From NCBI GenBank assembly GCA_046297455.1, contig JBKBIT010000005.1, positions 62,001 through 126,000 on the forward strand: a stretch of 64,000 nt of DNA. Reading direction: 5' to 3'. The notes under the pieces are model-generated. The model had not been told where the DNA came from, did not search any database, and saw only the letters and a program-made list of their open reading frames with translations. Shown piece by piece: positions 52,493 to 61,604 of this stretch. Positions within the stretch are counted from its first letter, which is position 1. Each line of letters opens with the position of its first letter. Both the position numbers and the translations under genes were made by a program. This stretch comes from ZYF759 sp046297455. GTDB lineage: Bacteria > Pseudomonadota > Alphaproteobacteria > Rhizobiales > Rhizobiaceae.

Positions 52493-54964
52493 ATGAACCA
52501 AGAATATGCGGTCGGCGACAGCCGACAAGGCCAGCTTAAGGGCAGAGGCCCATGGGGCAAGCTGCGGATCTCCCACAAGATGCCCGCGCTGTTCATCATT
52601 GTTTCCCTGCTGACAAGCGCAAGTGTTGGCTTGGGCGCGCTGATGATCGGTACCCGCGCCATGACGGAAATGAATGAAGACCGCTTGTCGACGATCGCGA
52701 CAGAGCGTTCTGTCGCGTTGCGCCGCTATTTTGGTGACATCGAAACAGATCTGCTCGTTTCGACGCGCGATCCCCTTGTGGCCGAAGCATTGAAGGACTT
52801 CACGGCTGCCTATCATGAACTTGGCAGGTCCGCCGAGAGGCGGCTCATCGCAACCTATATCGACGACAATCCTCATCCCCTGGGTGAAAAGCACCTGCTC
52901 GACGCCGCCGATGAGGGCACTTCCTATGATGTCGCGCACGCCCGATATCATCCGACATTCCGCGATCGCCTGGAGTCACGCGGCTATTACGACATTTTTC
53001 TTTTCGACCAAGCCGGCAACCTCGTCTACACGGTCTTCAAGGAGCTCGATTTCGCCACGAATTTTTCGGCGGAACGTGGCGGAAAGTGGAAGGATACCGA
53101 CCTCGGCAATGCGTTTCGGGCCGCTGCAGGGGCAGATGGCGGTCAGGTCTCGTTCTTCGATTTCCAGCCCTATGGACCCAGCCACGACGCACCTGCCAGC
53201 TTCATCTCCGCGCCGGTTGTGGATGCAGACGGCAGTCGGCTGGGCGTCCTCGTTTTCCAGATGCCGATCGATCACATCAACGCCCTTATGTCGAGCCGCG
53301 AAGGGCTTGGCAGCACGGGCGAGACGATCGCCGTGGGCAGCGACTACCTTTTGCGCAACAATTCGGATTTCAGTGACGCGGACGATATCCTCCTGACCCG
53401 TTTCGACAGCCCGATCTTCGAGGCTGGTTTGCGTGGACAAAGGGAAACGGCCACCATTGACGGCTATCGAGACATGGTGATGGTCGCCAGCGCAGCTCCC
53501 TTCTCCTTCAACGGTGTTGACTGGACGATATTGGCCGTTCAGGGCGCAGGAGAGATGGATGCGCCACTGGCTGACATCCGCAAGCTCATCATCGGGCTCA
53601 GCCTGGCAACGAGCTTGGTGGCTCTTGTCCTGGCCTTGCTGTTTGCTCGAACCATAACCCGTCCGATTTCGGGGCTGCTCGGTACGATGAGTCAGTTGGC
53701 CCGGGGAGACCTTCGCGCCGAAGTTCCCTTCCAGAAACGGGCTGATGAGATCGGCGAGATGGCGCAGGCGGTGGCAGTGTTCCGCGAAGCCGGGTTGGAA
53801 AAAATCCGCCTGGAGGCCGAAGCCGAGGAAGGGCGCAGCCTGAGCGAGAAGGAACGGCTTGAGCGCGAAGCCCAGAAGGCAAAGGAAGCCAAGGAGCTTC
53901 AGGACGCGATGGATGCGCTCGGCAAGGGCCTCAACCTGCTGGCCGAGGGCGATGTGAGCTACCGCATCGACCAGGCTTTTGCGGGCGAACTCGACAAGCT
54001 TCGCGCCGATTTCAACGAATCGGTGGCAAAGCTGGAGCAGGCCCTTCGCCAGGTCGGTCAGAATGCCGAGGCCATCCACACCGGCGCGGACGAGATCCGA
54101 AGCGCGTCGGACGACATCGCCAAACGGACCGAGGTACAGGCTGCTGCGGTCGAGCAGACGGCGGCCGCCGTGGAGCAGATTGCCACGACGGTGCGCGATT
54201 CCGCCCAGCGTGCCTCCGAGGCGGGCGAGGTGGTCGAGCGCACGCGTGTCCAGGCCGAGAATTCAGGCGAGGTGGTCAAGCGGGCGGTCACGGCCATGGG
54301 GCAGATCGAGAATTCTTCTCGGGAGATCTCCAACATCATCAGCGTGATCGACCACATCGCCTTCCAGACCAACCTGTTGGCGCTGAATGCAGGCGTCGAG
54401 GCGGCGCGGGCAGGCGAGGCCGGCAAGGGCTTTGCCGTGGTTGCCCAGGAAGTGCGCGAACTGGCGCAGCGCGCTGCTACTGCCGCCAAGGACATCAAGA
54501 CGCTCATCACCTCGTCTGGCGAGCAGGTTCAGCTTGGAGTAGCCCTGGTGGGCGAGACCGGGGAGGCCTTGCTCGGGATCGTTGCGGAGGTGCAGGAGGT
54601 CAGCCGTCACATGGCGGCGATCACCGAGGCAGCACGCGAGCAGTCAGTCGGACTGGACGAGATCAACACGGCCGTGACGGCAATGGACCAGAGCGCGCAG
54701 CAGAATGCCGCGATGGTGGAACAGTCCACAGCCGCCAGCCACAGCCTCGCCAACGAGGCGAGGGCCCTCAACCATCTGCTGTCCCAGTTCAAGTACGGGC
54801 GGGCGAGCGGACCGGCGGTCGCGACACCGCAGGCCGAAGCGCAGCCATCCCCGGCTCGAGCGCTGATGAACAAGGTAGCGGGCGCATTCGGCGGGCGCAG
54901 CAACAGGCCCGCTGTGGCCGCGGCGGCGACCGTACCCATCGCGAAGGATTGGGAGGAGTTCTGA
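52493..54964 (+). CDS. methyl-accepting chemotaxis protein
   Basis: 823 residues. Membrane helices at about 31-53 and 365-385 bracket a ~310-residue periplasmic sensor (dCache-like, with RGYYDIFLFDQAGNLVYTVF). A HAMP domain follows from about 386, a linker with coiled coil, a second HAMP-like part, then the signalling hairpin with the invariant tip IDHIAFQTNLLALNAGVEAA. The C-terminus is WEEF, a pentapeptide-like CheR-docking tail seen on rhizobial receptors. ATG 52493 is chosen; AGAGG lies 12 bases upstream. The ligand is unknown. No che genes are near. Confidence 0.93.
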   Translation: MNQEYAVGDSRQGQLKGRGPWGKLRISHKMPALFIIVSLLTSASVGLGALMIGTRAMTEMNEDRLSTIATERSVALRRYFGDIETDLLVSTRDPLVAEALKDFTAAYHELGRSAERRLIATYIDDNPHPLGEKHLLDAADEGTSYDVAHARYHPTFRDRLESRGYYDIFLFDQAGNLVYTVFKELDFATNFSAERGGKWKDTDLGNAFRAAAGADGGQVSFFDFQPYGPSHDAPASFISAPVVDADGSRLGVLVFQMPIDHINALMSSREGLGSTGETIAVGSDYLLRNNSDFSDADDILLTRFDSPIFEAGLRGQRETATIDGYRDMVMVASAAPFSFNGVDWTILAVQGAGEMDAPLADIRKLIIGLSLATSLVALVLALLFARTITRPISGLLGTMSQLARGDLRAEVPFQKRADEIGEMAQAVAVFREAGLEKIRLEAEAEEGRSLSEKERLEREAQKAKEAKELQDAMDALGKGLNLLAEGDVSYRIDQAFAGELDKLRADFNESVAKLEQALRQVGQNAEAIHTGADEIRSASDDIAKRTEVQAAAVEQTAAAVEQIATTVRDSAQRASEAGEVVERTRVQAENSGEVVKRAVTAMGQIENSSREISNIISVIDHIAFQTNLLALNAGVEAARAGEAGKGFAVVAQEVRELAQRAATAAKDIKTLITSSGEQVQLGVALVGETGEALLGIVAEVQEVSRHMAAITEAAREQSVGLDEINTAVTAMDQSAQQNAAMVEQSTAASHSLANEARALNHLLSQFKYGRASGPAVATPQAEAQPSPARALMNKVAGAFGGRSNRPAVAAAATVPIAKDWEEF

Positions 54965-55080
54965 GGCGTCGAACGCCCTGGCATGAAGCCTCCACCCTGC
55001 TGGAGCGGGCTCCACGAGACCTGGTGCTCTCAGAAGGCGGCCGCCGTTCGTTCCGCGGGCAGACGCCAACATGGTCAAAC

Positions 55081-55109
55081 AAAAAAACCGGGCGCTAAGC
55101 CCGGTTTTT
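55081..55109. terminator. bidirectional Rho-independent terminator
   Basis: CCGGGC-GCTAA-GCCCGG with a 6-A tract before and a 6-T tract after, so it can end the chemoreceptor transcript from the left and the L,D-transpeptidase transcript from the right. Confidence 0.9.
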
Positions 55110-55143
55110 TCGTTCGAACGTCCGTGTTGCCTGGACGGTTCGC

Positions 55144-55755
55144 CTACTTCACGACCACCTTGGCGCCAGTTTCGACGCGATTATAGAGGTCGATGATGTC
55201 CTGATTGATCAGCCTGATGCAGCCCGACGACACGTTCTGCCCGATGGAGTTCCACTCCGGCGAACCGTGGATGCGGTAGATCGTCGATCCGATATAGAGC
55301 GCCCGCGCGCCAAGCGGGTTATCGAGCCCGCCAGGCATATGAGCCGGCAGGACGTTGCCCCTTGCGGCTTCGCGGGCGCGCATCGCAGGCGGCGGCGTCC
55401 AACCCGGCCACTCGGCCTTGCGGGTAATGCGGTGGGTTCCCGACCACCGAAAGCCGTCACGACCAACACCTATGCCGTAGCGAAGGGCTTTGCCGTCTTC
55501 CTGCACCAGATAGAGAAACTTGGCCGCTGTATCGACCACGATCGTGCCCGGCCGCTCGCGGGTCTCATAGTCAACGACCTGGCGCCGGAACTGGCTGGGG
55601 ATCTGTTGCAGGGAAATGGCGGGCAATTGATAGCCCGCGTCGGTGAAGGAGCCGTAGTCGGAAGCGGCCATCCGCCCGACCCCGTCGGTTGTGCAGCCGG
55701 CAATCGCCATCGAAGCGATAGCCGCGGCCGCGATGAGAAACGACCTGATACCCAT
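55144..55755 (-). CDS. L,D-transpeptidase (YkuD family) lipoprotein
   Basis: 203 residues. The start MGIRSFLIAAAAIASMAIAG has a lipobox (IAGC), so it is probably lipid-anchored. The catalytic motif is HGSPEWNSIGQNVSSGCIRL: His, and the Ser-x-Gly-Cys pattern with the active cysteine. Such enzymes make 3-3 peptidoglycan cross-links or attach proteins to it; rhizobia carry many. ATG 55755 is chosen because an upstream start at 55821 would bury the lipoprotein signal. Confidence 0.93.
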   Translation of the reverse strand: MGIRSFLIAAAAIASMAIAGCTTDGVGRMAASDYGSFTDAGYQLPAISLQQIPSQFRRQVVDYETRERPGTIVVDTAAKFLYLVQEDGKALRYGIGVGRDGFRWSGTHRITRKAEWPGWTPPPAMRAREAARGNVLPAHMPGGLDNPLGARALYIGSTIYRIHGSPEWNSIGQNVSSGCIRLINQDIIDLYNRVETGAKVVVK

Positions 55756-55958
55756 TGTTGAAATCCGACGCCCCCTTGTGATGAAATGCGTTGCTCCAGA
55801 ATCGGGCCGCATTTTCGCCACTTTTGGTAAGCTAGGGCGCTGTTGCTTGCCAAGGCAAAAGATGTGGCAAGTCCCGCGCGCCGTATTGTTACGTCGTCGC
55901 TATGGCAGAAAAGCAACATAAGTTAAGTCGATTAGGCCAGAGCGATCTCTTTTGGCCG

Positions 55959-56819
55959 TCAGGCGGCGTAGCGCTGCGCCTCGGGGCCGTAATGGTTGAT
56001 GTAGCGCTCCGATATCGCACTTACGGGCAGGACGATGAAAACGTCGGTGGTGCCGAAATCCTGGTCGATCACACAGCCATCGCCGATCCGTCCGCCCAGC
56101 CGCAGGTAACCCTTGATCAACGGTGGCATGGCGGCAAGAGCTGCACGCATGTCGACAGCCTCTGATGGCATCAGGTCAATCGGGTGATAGCGCTCGCCAA
56201 CAGCACGCACATCCCAATGGGCATCGGCACGGCAATTGTGGGCCAGAAAAGAAAGCGCCTCGGCGTGGGCGGCTGGCACAACGCCGGGAAACGAAGCGCA
56301 ACCGGTCATGACCCCGATATCGTGACGCTTCACATAGGCCCAGATGCCCTGCCAAAGCAGCTCGATGGTGCGCTTGGAGCGATACGGAGGCAGGACGCAG
56401 GAGCGCCCAAGCTCCAGGAAGCGCAATGTCGGGTGACGCGCCACCAGACTTTCGATCTCGAATTCCTCACTGGAATAGAACCCACCAGCCGTCAGCGCTG
56501 CGTCCTGGCGCAGGAGGCGGTAGGTGCCCACGACATCGCCGCCGGCCTCCATGTCGAGAACCAGAAGATGGTCGCATACGGCATCGAACCTGTCGGAGTC
56601 CCGCTCGTCCATCTCTGCCGCCCGTTGACGGCAAGCGCCCATCTCTTCGCAAAACACACGGAAGCGCAGCTCCTGTGCCAGTGCGATCTCTGCGGGGTCC
56701 TGGGCAAGCCGAACCTCCAGCGGACCCATGCGACCCAAGGGTCCGCCGTTCAGCGTGGCCGCCACGGGAGGCGAGGATCGCCGTGGCGTCGATACGAATG
56801 GCCTGATGCTGTCGCGCAC
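55959..56819 (-). CDS. olsB: L-ornithine N-alpha-acyltransferase (OlsB type)
   Basis: Transfers a 3-hydroxyacyl group from acyl carrier protein to ornithine to make the lyso-ornithine lipid, a rhizobial membrane lipid. 286 residues. The GNAT-like core shows EVRLAQDPAEIALAQELRFR, VFCEEMGA, VVGTYRLLRQDAA, FLELGRSCVLPPYRSKRTIE and IGVMTGCASFPGV. A GTG start at 56819 with GGGAGA upstream is preferred, since the longer frame to 56897 overlaps the histidine kinase gene. No olsA partner is seen in this window. Confidence 0.88.
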   Translation of the reverse strand: MRDSIRPFVSTPRRSSPPVAATLNGGPLGRMGPLEVRLAQDPAEIALAQELRFRVFCEEMGACRQRAAEMDERDSDRFDAVCDHLLVLDMEAGGDVVGTYRLLRQDAALTAGGFYSSEEFEIESLVARHPTLRFLELGRSCVLPPYRSKRTIELLWQGIWAYVKRHDIGVMTGCASFPGVVPAAHAEALSFLAHNCRADAHWDVRAVGERYHPIDLMPSEAVDMRAALAAMPPLIKGYLRLGGRIGDGCVIDQDFGTTDVFIVLPVSAISERYINHYGPEAQRYAA

Positions 56820-56874
56820 ATCGAATCTCCCGTCGCGTTGCCTGCAGCGGTCGTAGCGGATGCCTGCAACACTA

Positions 56875-59214
56875 CTATGACGCGGCGATACTGTCACGAA
56901 CAGCCGTTCGCTCGACGGCAGGGATCGATCCGGCGCGACGGGCGTGGCGCTCGACGGCGGCGACCAGCTGGCCCGGGTCCAGCGGCTTGAGCACGAACCC
57001 GTCGGCCCCGTGCGAAGCGACCCTCTCTCGGGTCGACTGTTGCCCGTCGGCCGTCAACACCAGGATGGCAACGCCCGGCAAGCCTTTGGATTCCTCGTGA
57101 CGGCGAATCAGCGAAATTGCGTCGATGCCGTCCATCACCGGCATATGAAGATCCATGAGAACAATGTCATATGCGGCTGCGAGCGAGGTCGCCCTTTCGA
57201 CCGCGTCACAACCGTTGCCGACAGTCTCCACGCGGTGCCCTGCCTTTTCCAGAACCGTGCGCGCCAGAAGGGCATTGATGTCGTTGTCCTCGGCCAGGAG
57301 GATACTGAGGCCGTCCCGTGGGGTTTCGGTGGAAGCGTGCCGTTCGGCAACGGGGCGTTCGTTGAGCGGAGACATCGATTCCGGCTGGAGCAGGACGCGC
57401 AGCAGCGTCTCTCCACGAACCGGGCGGGCCAGGTAGGTGTGGTAGCCTCCGTTCCTGAATTCCCTCAGCTGGCCGCGCTGGGAGGGTTCGATCAGGATGG
57501 TCGCCTGGTCGGCCTCGATGCCATGTCTTCGAAATTGATCGAAGAGGTCCGCTTCCGCCTCCGCCACCCCCGCATCGACAAGGATCGCGCTGAGGTGGCG
57601 ATCGGAGCCCCGCGCGCACAGCTCCATGATGGCCTTAGCAGGCGTTGCGGCCTCGATCGCGCTGGCGCCCTGCTGCCGGAGCGTGCGCATCAGCGCCCGG
57701 GTCTCCATGTGCGCCTGCGACAGGACCAGTACCCGCTTGCCCGCGAGCGGCATGTGCGCGGCAACGGGCCGCGCCTGCGTCCTGTCGATCGGCACCGAAA
57801 GCACGAAACGCGCCCCGCAGCCGGGCTCGGAGGTCACCGCAATGCGGCCGTTCATGGCCCGGGCAATGCGGCGCGAGATGGAGAGTCCCAGCCCGGCACC
57901 GCCATATTGGCGCGTCGACGTTCCATCTGCCTGTTCGAACTCGCCGAAGATGCGTTCGATCATATGCGGCTCGATGCCCGGCCCGGTATCGGAGACATCG
58001 AATTCCAGCATGCCGGAGCCGGCGTCGCCCGCCAGGGCCACCGAAACCGTGACGCCACCCTCCTGCGTGAACTTCACCGCGTTGCCGACGAGATTCAGCA
58101 GGACCTGTCGCAGCCGGCCTGGGTCGACCATGATCGTCTCGGGAACGTCGGGCGCCACGGTGCAGCCTATCGAGAGCCCCTTGGCGAAGGCTCTTGCCGC
58201 CATGAGCTCGACCAGCTGTTCGACAAGCTCTCGCGGGTTGACGGCTTCCGGGGTCAGATCGAACCGCCCTGCCTCGATCTTGGAATAGTCCAGCAGATCC
58301 TCGATCAGCGCCAACAAGGCGGTTGCAGAGGTCGTGACAGCACCGAGATAGGTTCGCTGTTCGGCTTCCAGCCGCGTGTCGGCGAGAAGCTTCGCCATCC
58401 CGATAATGCCGTTCATCGGGGTCCGTATCTCGTGGCTGACGGTCGCCAGGAAACGCGACTTCGCGTGGCTGGCGTGCTCGGCCCTGGCGCGCGCAGCGAC
58501 AAGGTCCTTTTCCGCCCGTTTGCGCGCGGTGATGTCGCGGGCGATGGCGCGGTGGATGAGGCGCCCGCTGACCGCGTCGCGGGAGGAAAGCTCCGTCCAG
58601 GAAAACCAGCGTCGCTCGCCGCCGACCGTGATGGGCACATCGGCGGCGTTCAGGGCCTGCCCGTCGGCCAGGGCACTGGCCGGGGCGGTGGGGACGTCCA
58701 CGCCCAGTTCCGACAGCGTCTTGCCAAGAATGTCGCTAGCCGGTTGGCCGATCAGATCCGCAAAAACCTCATTGGCGTGCGTGATGCGTCCGTCATGGTC
58801 TCGATGCACGACGATGTCGCCCAGCGCATCGAGAAGGCCGTGCAGGGCTTCTCCGTTGAGACTGCCGGCCTTGGCTTGGGACCTGCGCGGCGGCAGGAAA
58901 GCGGGAATGGCCGTGTCGACCTCTTTGCGCAAGGCGCTCGGCCGCGGCACGGGTGAGGACCTGAGCAGCGGCAGCATGGTCACGCCGCCAAGCACGATGA
59001 TGGCCGCAAGCACGATCCAGGCCGCCCCGGTCGCAAGCGCCAAGGCACCGGTGGCTACCAAGGCGAAAGCCACCAGGCGCAAGTGCCAGCGCGGCTCGGA
59101 CAGGGCGGGCACCAAAGGCGGAGGCTTGATCCGGGTGCGGCCGGTGGGCGCCACGCGCCCTTGCCGCCAGTCGGCCTTCTCCATGCTCGTTTCTGCAGCC
59201 TGGTTCCTGCTCAT
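56875..59214 (-). CDS. hybrid sensor histidine kinase with two receiver-like domains
   Basis: 779 residues. Two hydrophobic segments at about 43-85 suggest an inner-membrane hairpin. A PAS domain covers about 125-235 (HRDHDGRITHANEVFADLIG). The phospho-acceptor is H261 in FLATVSHEIRTPMNGIIG, followed by the ATPase domain (NLVGNAVKFTQEGGV, GLGLSISRRIARAM). A first receiver-like domain (about 495-610) has lost its acidic pair (VLVLSQAH) and its lysine (LARPVR). The second (from about 634) is complete: LLAEDND, D688 in MDLHMPVMDG, and VLKPLD. No cognate regulator is next to it. Confidence 0.92.
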   Translation of the reverse strand: MSRNQAAETSMEKADWRQGRVAPTGRTRIKPPPLVPALSEPRWHLRLVAFALVATGALALATGAAWIVLAAIIVLGGVTMLPLLRSSPVPRPSALRKEVDTAIPAFLPPRRSQAKAGSLNGEALHGLLDALGDIVVHRDHDGRITHANEVFADLIGQPASDILGKTLSELGVDVPTAPASALADGQALNAADVPITVGGERRWFSWTELSSRDAVSGRLIHRAIARDITARKRAEKDLVAARARAEHASHAKSRFLATVSHEIRTPMNGIIGMAKLLADTRLEAEQRTYLGAVTTSATALLALIEDLLDYSKIEAGRFDLTPEAVNPRELVEQLVELMAARAFAKGLSIGCTVAPDVPETIMVDPGRLRQVLLNLVGNAVKFTQEGGVTVSVALAGDAGSGMLEFDVSDTGPGIEPHMIERIFGEFEQADGTSTRQYGGAGLGLSISRRIARAMNGRIAVTSEPGCGARFVLSVPIDRTQARPVAAHMPLAGKRVLVLSQAHMETRALMRTLRQQGASAIEAATPAKAIMELCARGSDRHLSAILVDAGVAEAEADLFDQFRRHGIEADQATILIEPSQRGQLREFRNGGYHTYLARPVRGETLLRVLLQPESMSPLNERPVAERHASTETPRDGLSILLAEDNDINALLARTVLEKAGHRVETVGNGCDAVERATSLAAAYDIVLMDLHMPVMDGIDAISLIRRHEESKGLPGVAILVLTADGQQSTRERVASHGADGFVLKPLDPGQLVAAVERHARRAGSIPAVERTAVRDSIAAS

Positions 59215-59289
59215 GAGAGGCTCTCAATAGCGGCAGGACCTTTCCGAAGGCTTCGGACGTTCGGTCAAAATTTAGCCGATCGGCCAATT

Positions 59290-60279
59290 CTACATTTCGA
59301 CCACGACGCGACCGCGGATGCGGCCCTCCACGATATCGCGGGCAGCGGCAGGGATGTCGTCGAAGGCGATCGTGGTCGACAGGGCCGCCAGCTTGGCGTG
59401 GTCGAGTTCGCTCGCCAGCCTGCTCCAGGCTTCTTCGCGCAAGGCATGCGGGGCCATGACCGAATCGATGCCAAGAAGGCTGATGCCACGCAGGATGAAG
59501 GGCGCAACACTTGTCGGCAGATCCATGCCGCCGGCCAGTCCGCAGGCAGCCACTGCGCCGCCATAGGAGGTCATGGAGAGAACGTTGGCGAGCGTGTGGC
59601 TGCCAACGGCATCCACGCCCCCAGCCCAACGCTCCTTGGCCAGAGGTTTGGCGGGGTTGGCGAGTTCGGCCCGATCGATGACCTCGGCAGCACCAAGCTC
59701 CTTGAGGTAGCCCGCCTCGGAGGTTCGCCCGGTCGAGGCGATGACGTGGTAGCCAAGGCGCGACAGCAGCGAGATCGCGACGGACCCGACGCCACCCGCC
59801 GCCCCGGTGACGACCACCGGTCCGCGGCCGGGTTCGATACCGTGGCGTTCCAGTGCCATCACGCACAGCATCGCCGTGTAGCCGGCGGTGCCGACCGCCA
59901 TGGCATCATGGGCCGACATCGAGGAGGGAAGCCCAACCAGCCAATCACCCTTGAGCCGCGCGCGTCCGGCGTAGGCGCCGTAATGCGTCTCGCCAACGCC
60001 CCAACCATTGAGGATCACCTTGTCGCCGCTCTTCCAGTCGGCATGCTCGGAGGCAATGACGGTGCCTGCCAGATCGATGCCCGGCACCATGGGCCAGCGA
60101 CGCACGACCGGCGCCATCCCCGTGATCGCCAGCCCGTCCTTGTAATTGACCGTTGTTGCTTCCACCGCGACGGTGACGTCGCCCTCCATCAGTTCCTCGT
60201 CGCGCATGTCGACGAAGTCGACGGACTGCTTCTTTTCTTCGTCGCGTGAGACCAGGATGGCCCTGAATGTATCGGACAT
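59290..60279 (-). CDS. acuI: acrylyl-CoA reductase-like MDR oxidoreductase (AcuI/YhdH family)
   Basis: 329-residue medium-chain NADPH-dependent reductase without zinc. The cofactor motif is VVVTGAAGGVGSVAISLLSR and substrate-domain motifs are VNYKDGLAITG and WPMVPGIDLAGTV. AcuI reduces acryloyl-CoA to propionyl-CoA; the YhdH group is close and the physiological substrate here is inferred. It lies alone between the kinase and nth; the gap to nth downstream of its start is 58 bases. Confidence 0.87.
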   Translation of the reverse strand: MSDTFRAILVSRDEEKKQSVDFVDMRDEELMEGDVTVAVEATTVNYKDGLAITGMAPVVRRWPMVPGIDLAGTVIASEHADWKSGDKVILNGWGVGETHYGAYAGRARLKGDWLVGLPSSMSAHDAMAVGTAGYTAMLCVMALERHGIEPGRGPVVVTGAAGGVGSVAISLLSRLGYHVIASTGRTSEAGYLKELGAAEVIDRAELANPAKPLAKERWAGGVDAVGSHTLANVLSMTSYGGAVAACGLAGGMDLPTSVAPFILRGISLLGIDSVMAPHALREEAWSRLASELDHAKLAALSTTIAFDDIPAAARDIVEGRIRGRVVVEM

Positions 60280-60337
60280 GTTGGCGTTTCCCGTTTGGTT
60301 TTTTTCCCGGTGACTGTGCGGTGCCGGCCGCCGCCGG

Positions 60338-61084
60338 TCAACCGGCCGCTTGCAGCGGCTCGATCGGCACCAGTGGCGCCGGTATGTCCGACCACTTTTC
60401 CGGCGCCTTGCAGATGTCGGCGATCACGCAGGCCGCGCAGTCGGGCTTTCGGGCCTTGCAGACATAGCGCCCGTGCAGGATCAGCCAGTGATGGGCATGG
60501 CGCAGGTAGGGCTCGGGGATGATGCGGACCAGCTTGTCCTCGACCTGATCCGGGGTCTTGCCAGGCGCGAGCTTGAGCCTGTTGCCGATCCGGAAGATGT
60601 GGGTGTCGACAGCCATGGTCGGCTGGCCGAAAGCCATGTTGAGCACGACGTTTGCCGTCTTGCGCCCGACCCCCGGCAGCTTCGTCAGCGCGTCGCGGTC
60701 GGCTGGCACCTCGCCGCCATGCTCGTCGATAAGCGCCTGTGAGAGCGCGATGACGTTCTTGGCCTTGTTGCGCCACAGGCCAATGGTGCGGATGTATTCG
60801 CCAAGCCTTTCCTCGCCAAGGTCGAGCATCTTTTGCGGGGTGTCGACGACCTTGAACAGAGGACCGGTCGCCCGGTTGACCCCGACATCGGTCGCCTGGG
60901 CGGAGAGCGCGACGGCAACCAGAAGCGTATAGGGGTTCACATGGTCCAGTTCGCCCTTCGGCTCGGGCCGCTGGACCGAAAAGCGGCGGAAGATTTCCTC
61001 AACCTCCGCACGGCTGTAGGACGATCGAGGCAGCCTCTTGGTCTTGCTGCCGGCTGCGGCCTTTTTCCCCTTGGGCTTTTCCAT
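60338..61084 (-). CDS. nth: endonuclease III (base excision repair glycosylase)
   Basis: Removes oxidised pyrimidines and cuts at the abasic site. 248 residues. The helix-hairpin-helix LPGVGRKTANVVLNMAFGQP contains the catalytic lysine (GRKTA), and VDTHIFRIGNRL the catalytic aspartate. The [4Fe-4S] cysteines are spaced C-x6-C-x2-C-x5-C (CKARKPDCAACVIADIC). ATG 61084 (MEKPKGKKAAAGSK) gives the normal basic N-terminus; the open frame continues upstream without similarity. Confidence 0.96.
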   Translation of the reverse strand: MEKPKGKKAAAGSKTKRLPRSSYSRAEVEEIFRRFSVQRPEPKGELDHVNPYTLLVAVALSAQATDVGVNRATGPLFKVVDTPQKMLDLGEERLGEYIRTIGLWRNKAKNVIALSQALIDEHGGEVPADRDALTKLPGVGRKTANVVLNMAFGQPTMAVDTHIFRIGNRLKLAPGKTPDQVEDKLVRIIPEPYLRHAHHWLILHGRYVCKARKPDCAACVIADICKAPEKWSDIPAPLVPIEPLQAAG

Positions 61085-61105
61085 GTGGCCTCTATAATCC
61101 GGTTG

Positions 61106-61591
61106 ATGGACCAAACGAAAGCCGCTGACGAGCCGCTTTTCAAGGCTCTCCTGACGCCGCACCGGTCGCTTGGGCGAACCGGTTTCTATATCCTCATGGC
61201 GGTGCTCGTCATGGCCTGGCTGGCGCTCGGATCTTTTTTTCTGGCGCTGGGCGCCTGGCCGGTCTTCGGCTTTCTGGGGCTCGACGTGCTCCTGATCTAT
61301 CTCGCCTTCCGCTGGAACTACCGGTCGGGACGCGCACGCGAGGAAGTCGAGGTCTCGCGCACAAGGCTCGACATCCGTAAATACGCTCCGTCCGGACGCA
61401 TGGAAGCGCATCGCTTCAATCCGTTCTGGACGCGTTTCCGCGTGTCTCGGCACGACGAGATCGGCATTACCCAGATGACAGTCGAAGGCGAGGGCAGGAA
61501 GGTGCCGATCGGCGCCTTCCTCAATCCCGACGATCGCGAGAGTTTCGCGACCGCTTTCGGTCGCGCGCTCGCGACAGCCAAATCCGGCTAG
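61106..61591 (+). CDS. DUF2244 family membrane protein
   Basis: 161 residues. Two adjacent membrane helices at about 25-65 (FYILMAVLVMAWLALGSFFL and VFGFLGLDVLLIYLAF) are followed by a conserved cytoplasmic part (VEVSRTRLDIRKYAPSGR, RFNPFWTRFRVSRHDEIG, KVPIGAFLNPDDRESFATAF), matching the DUF2244 pattern common in alphaproteobacteria. Function unknown. It is divergent from nth with 21 bases between the starts, and converges on pckA. Confidence 0.88.
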   Translation: MDQTKAADEPLFKALLTPHRSLGRTGFYILMAVLVMAWLALGSFFLALGAWPVFGFLGLDVLLIYLAFRWNYRSGRAREEVEVSRTRLDIRKYAPSGRMEAHRFNPFWTRFRVSRHDEIGITQMTVEGEGRKVPIGAFLNPDDRESFATAFGRALATAKSG

Positions 61592-61604
61592 AACAGGCTG
61601 ACTG

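Noticed and set aside
52143..52662. Possible transposase remnant on the - strand
   Set aside because: The translated frames show no DDE or other recombinase motif and no terminal repeats were seen.
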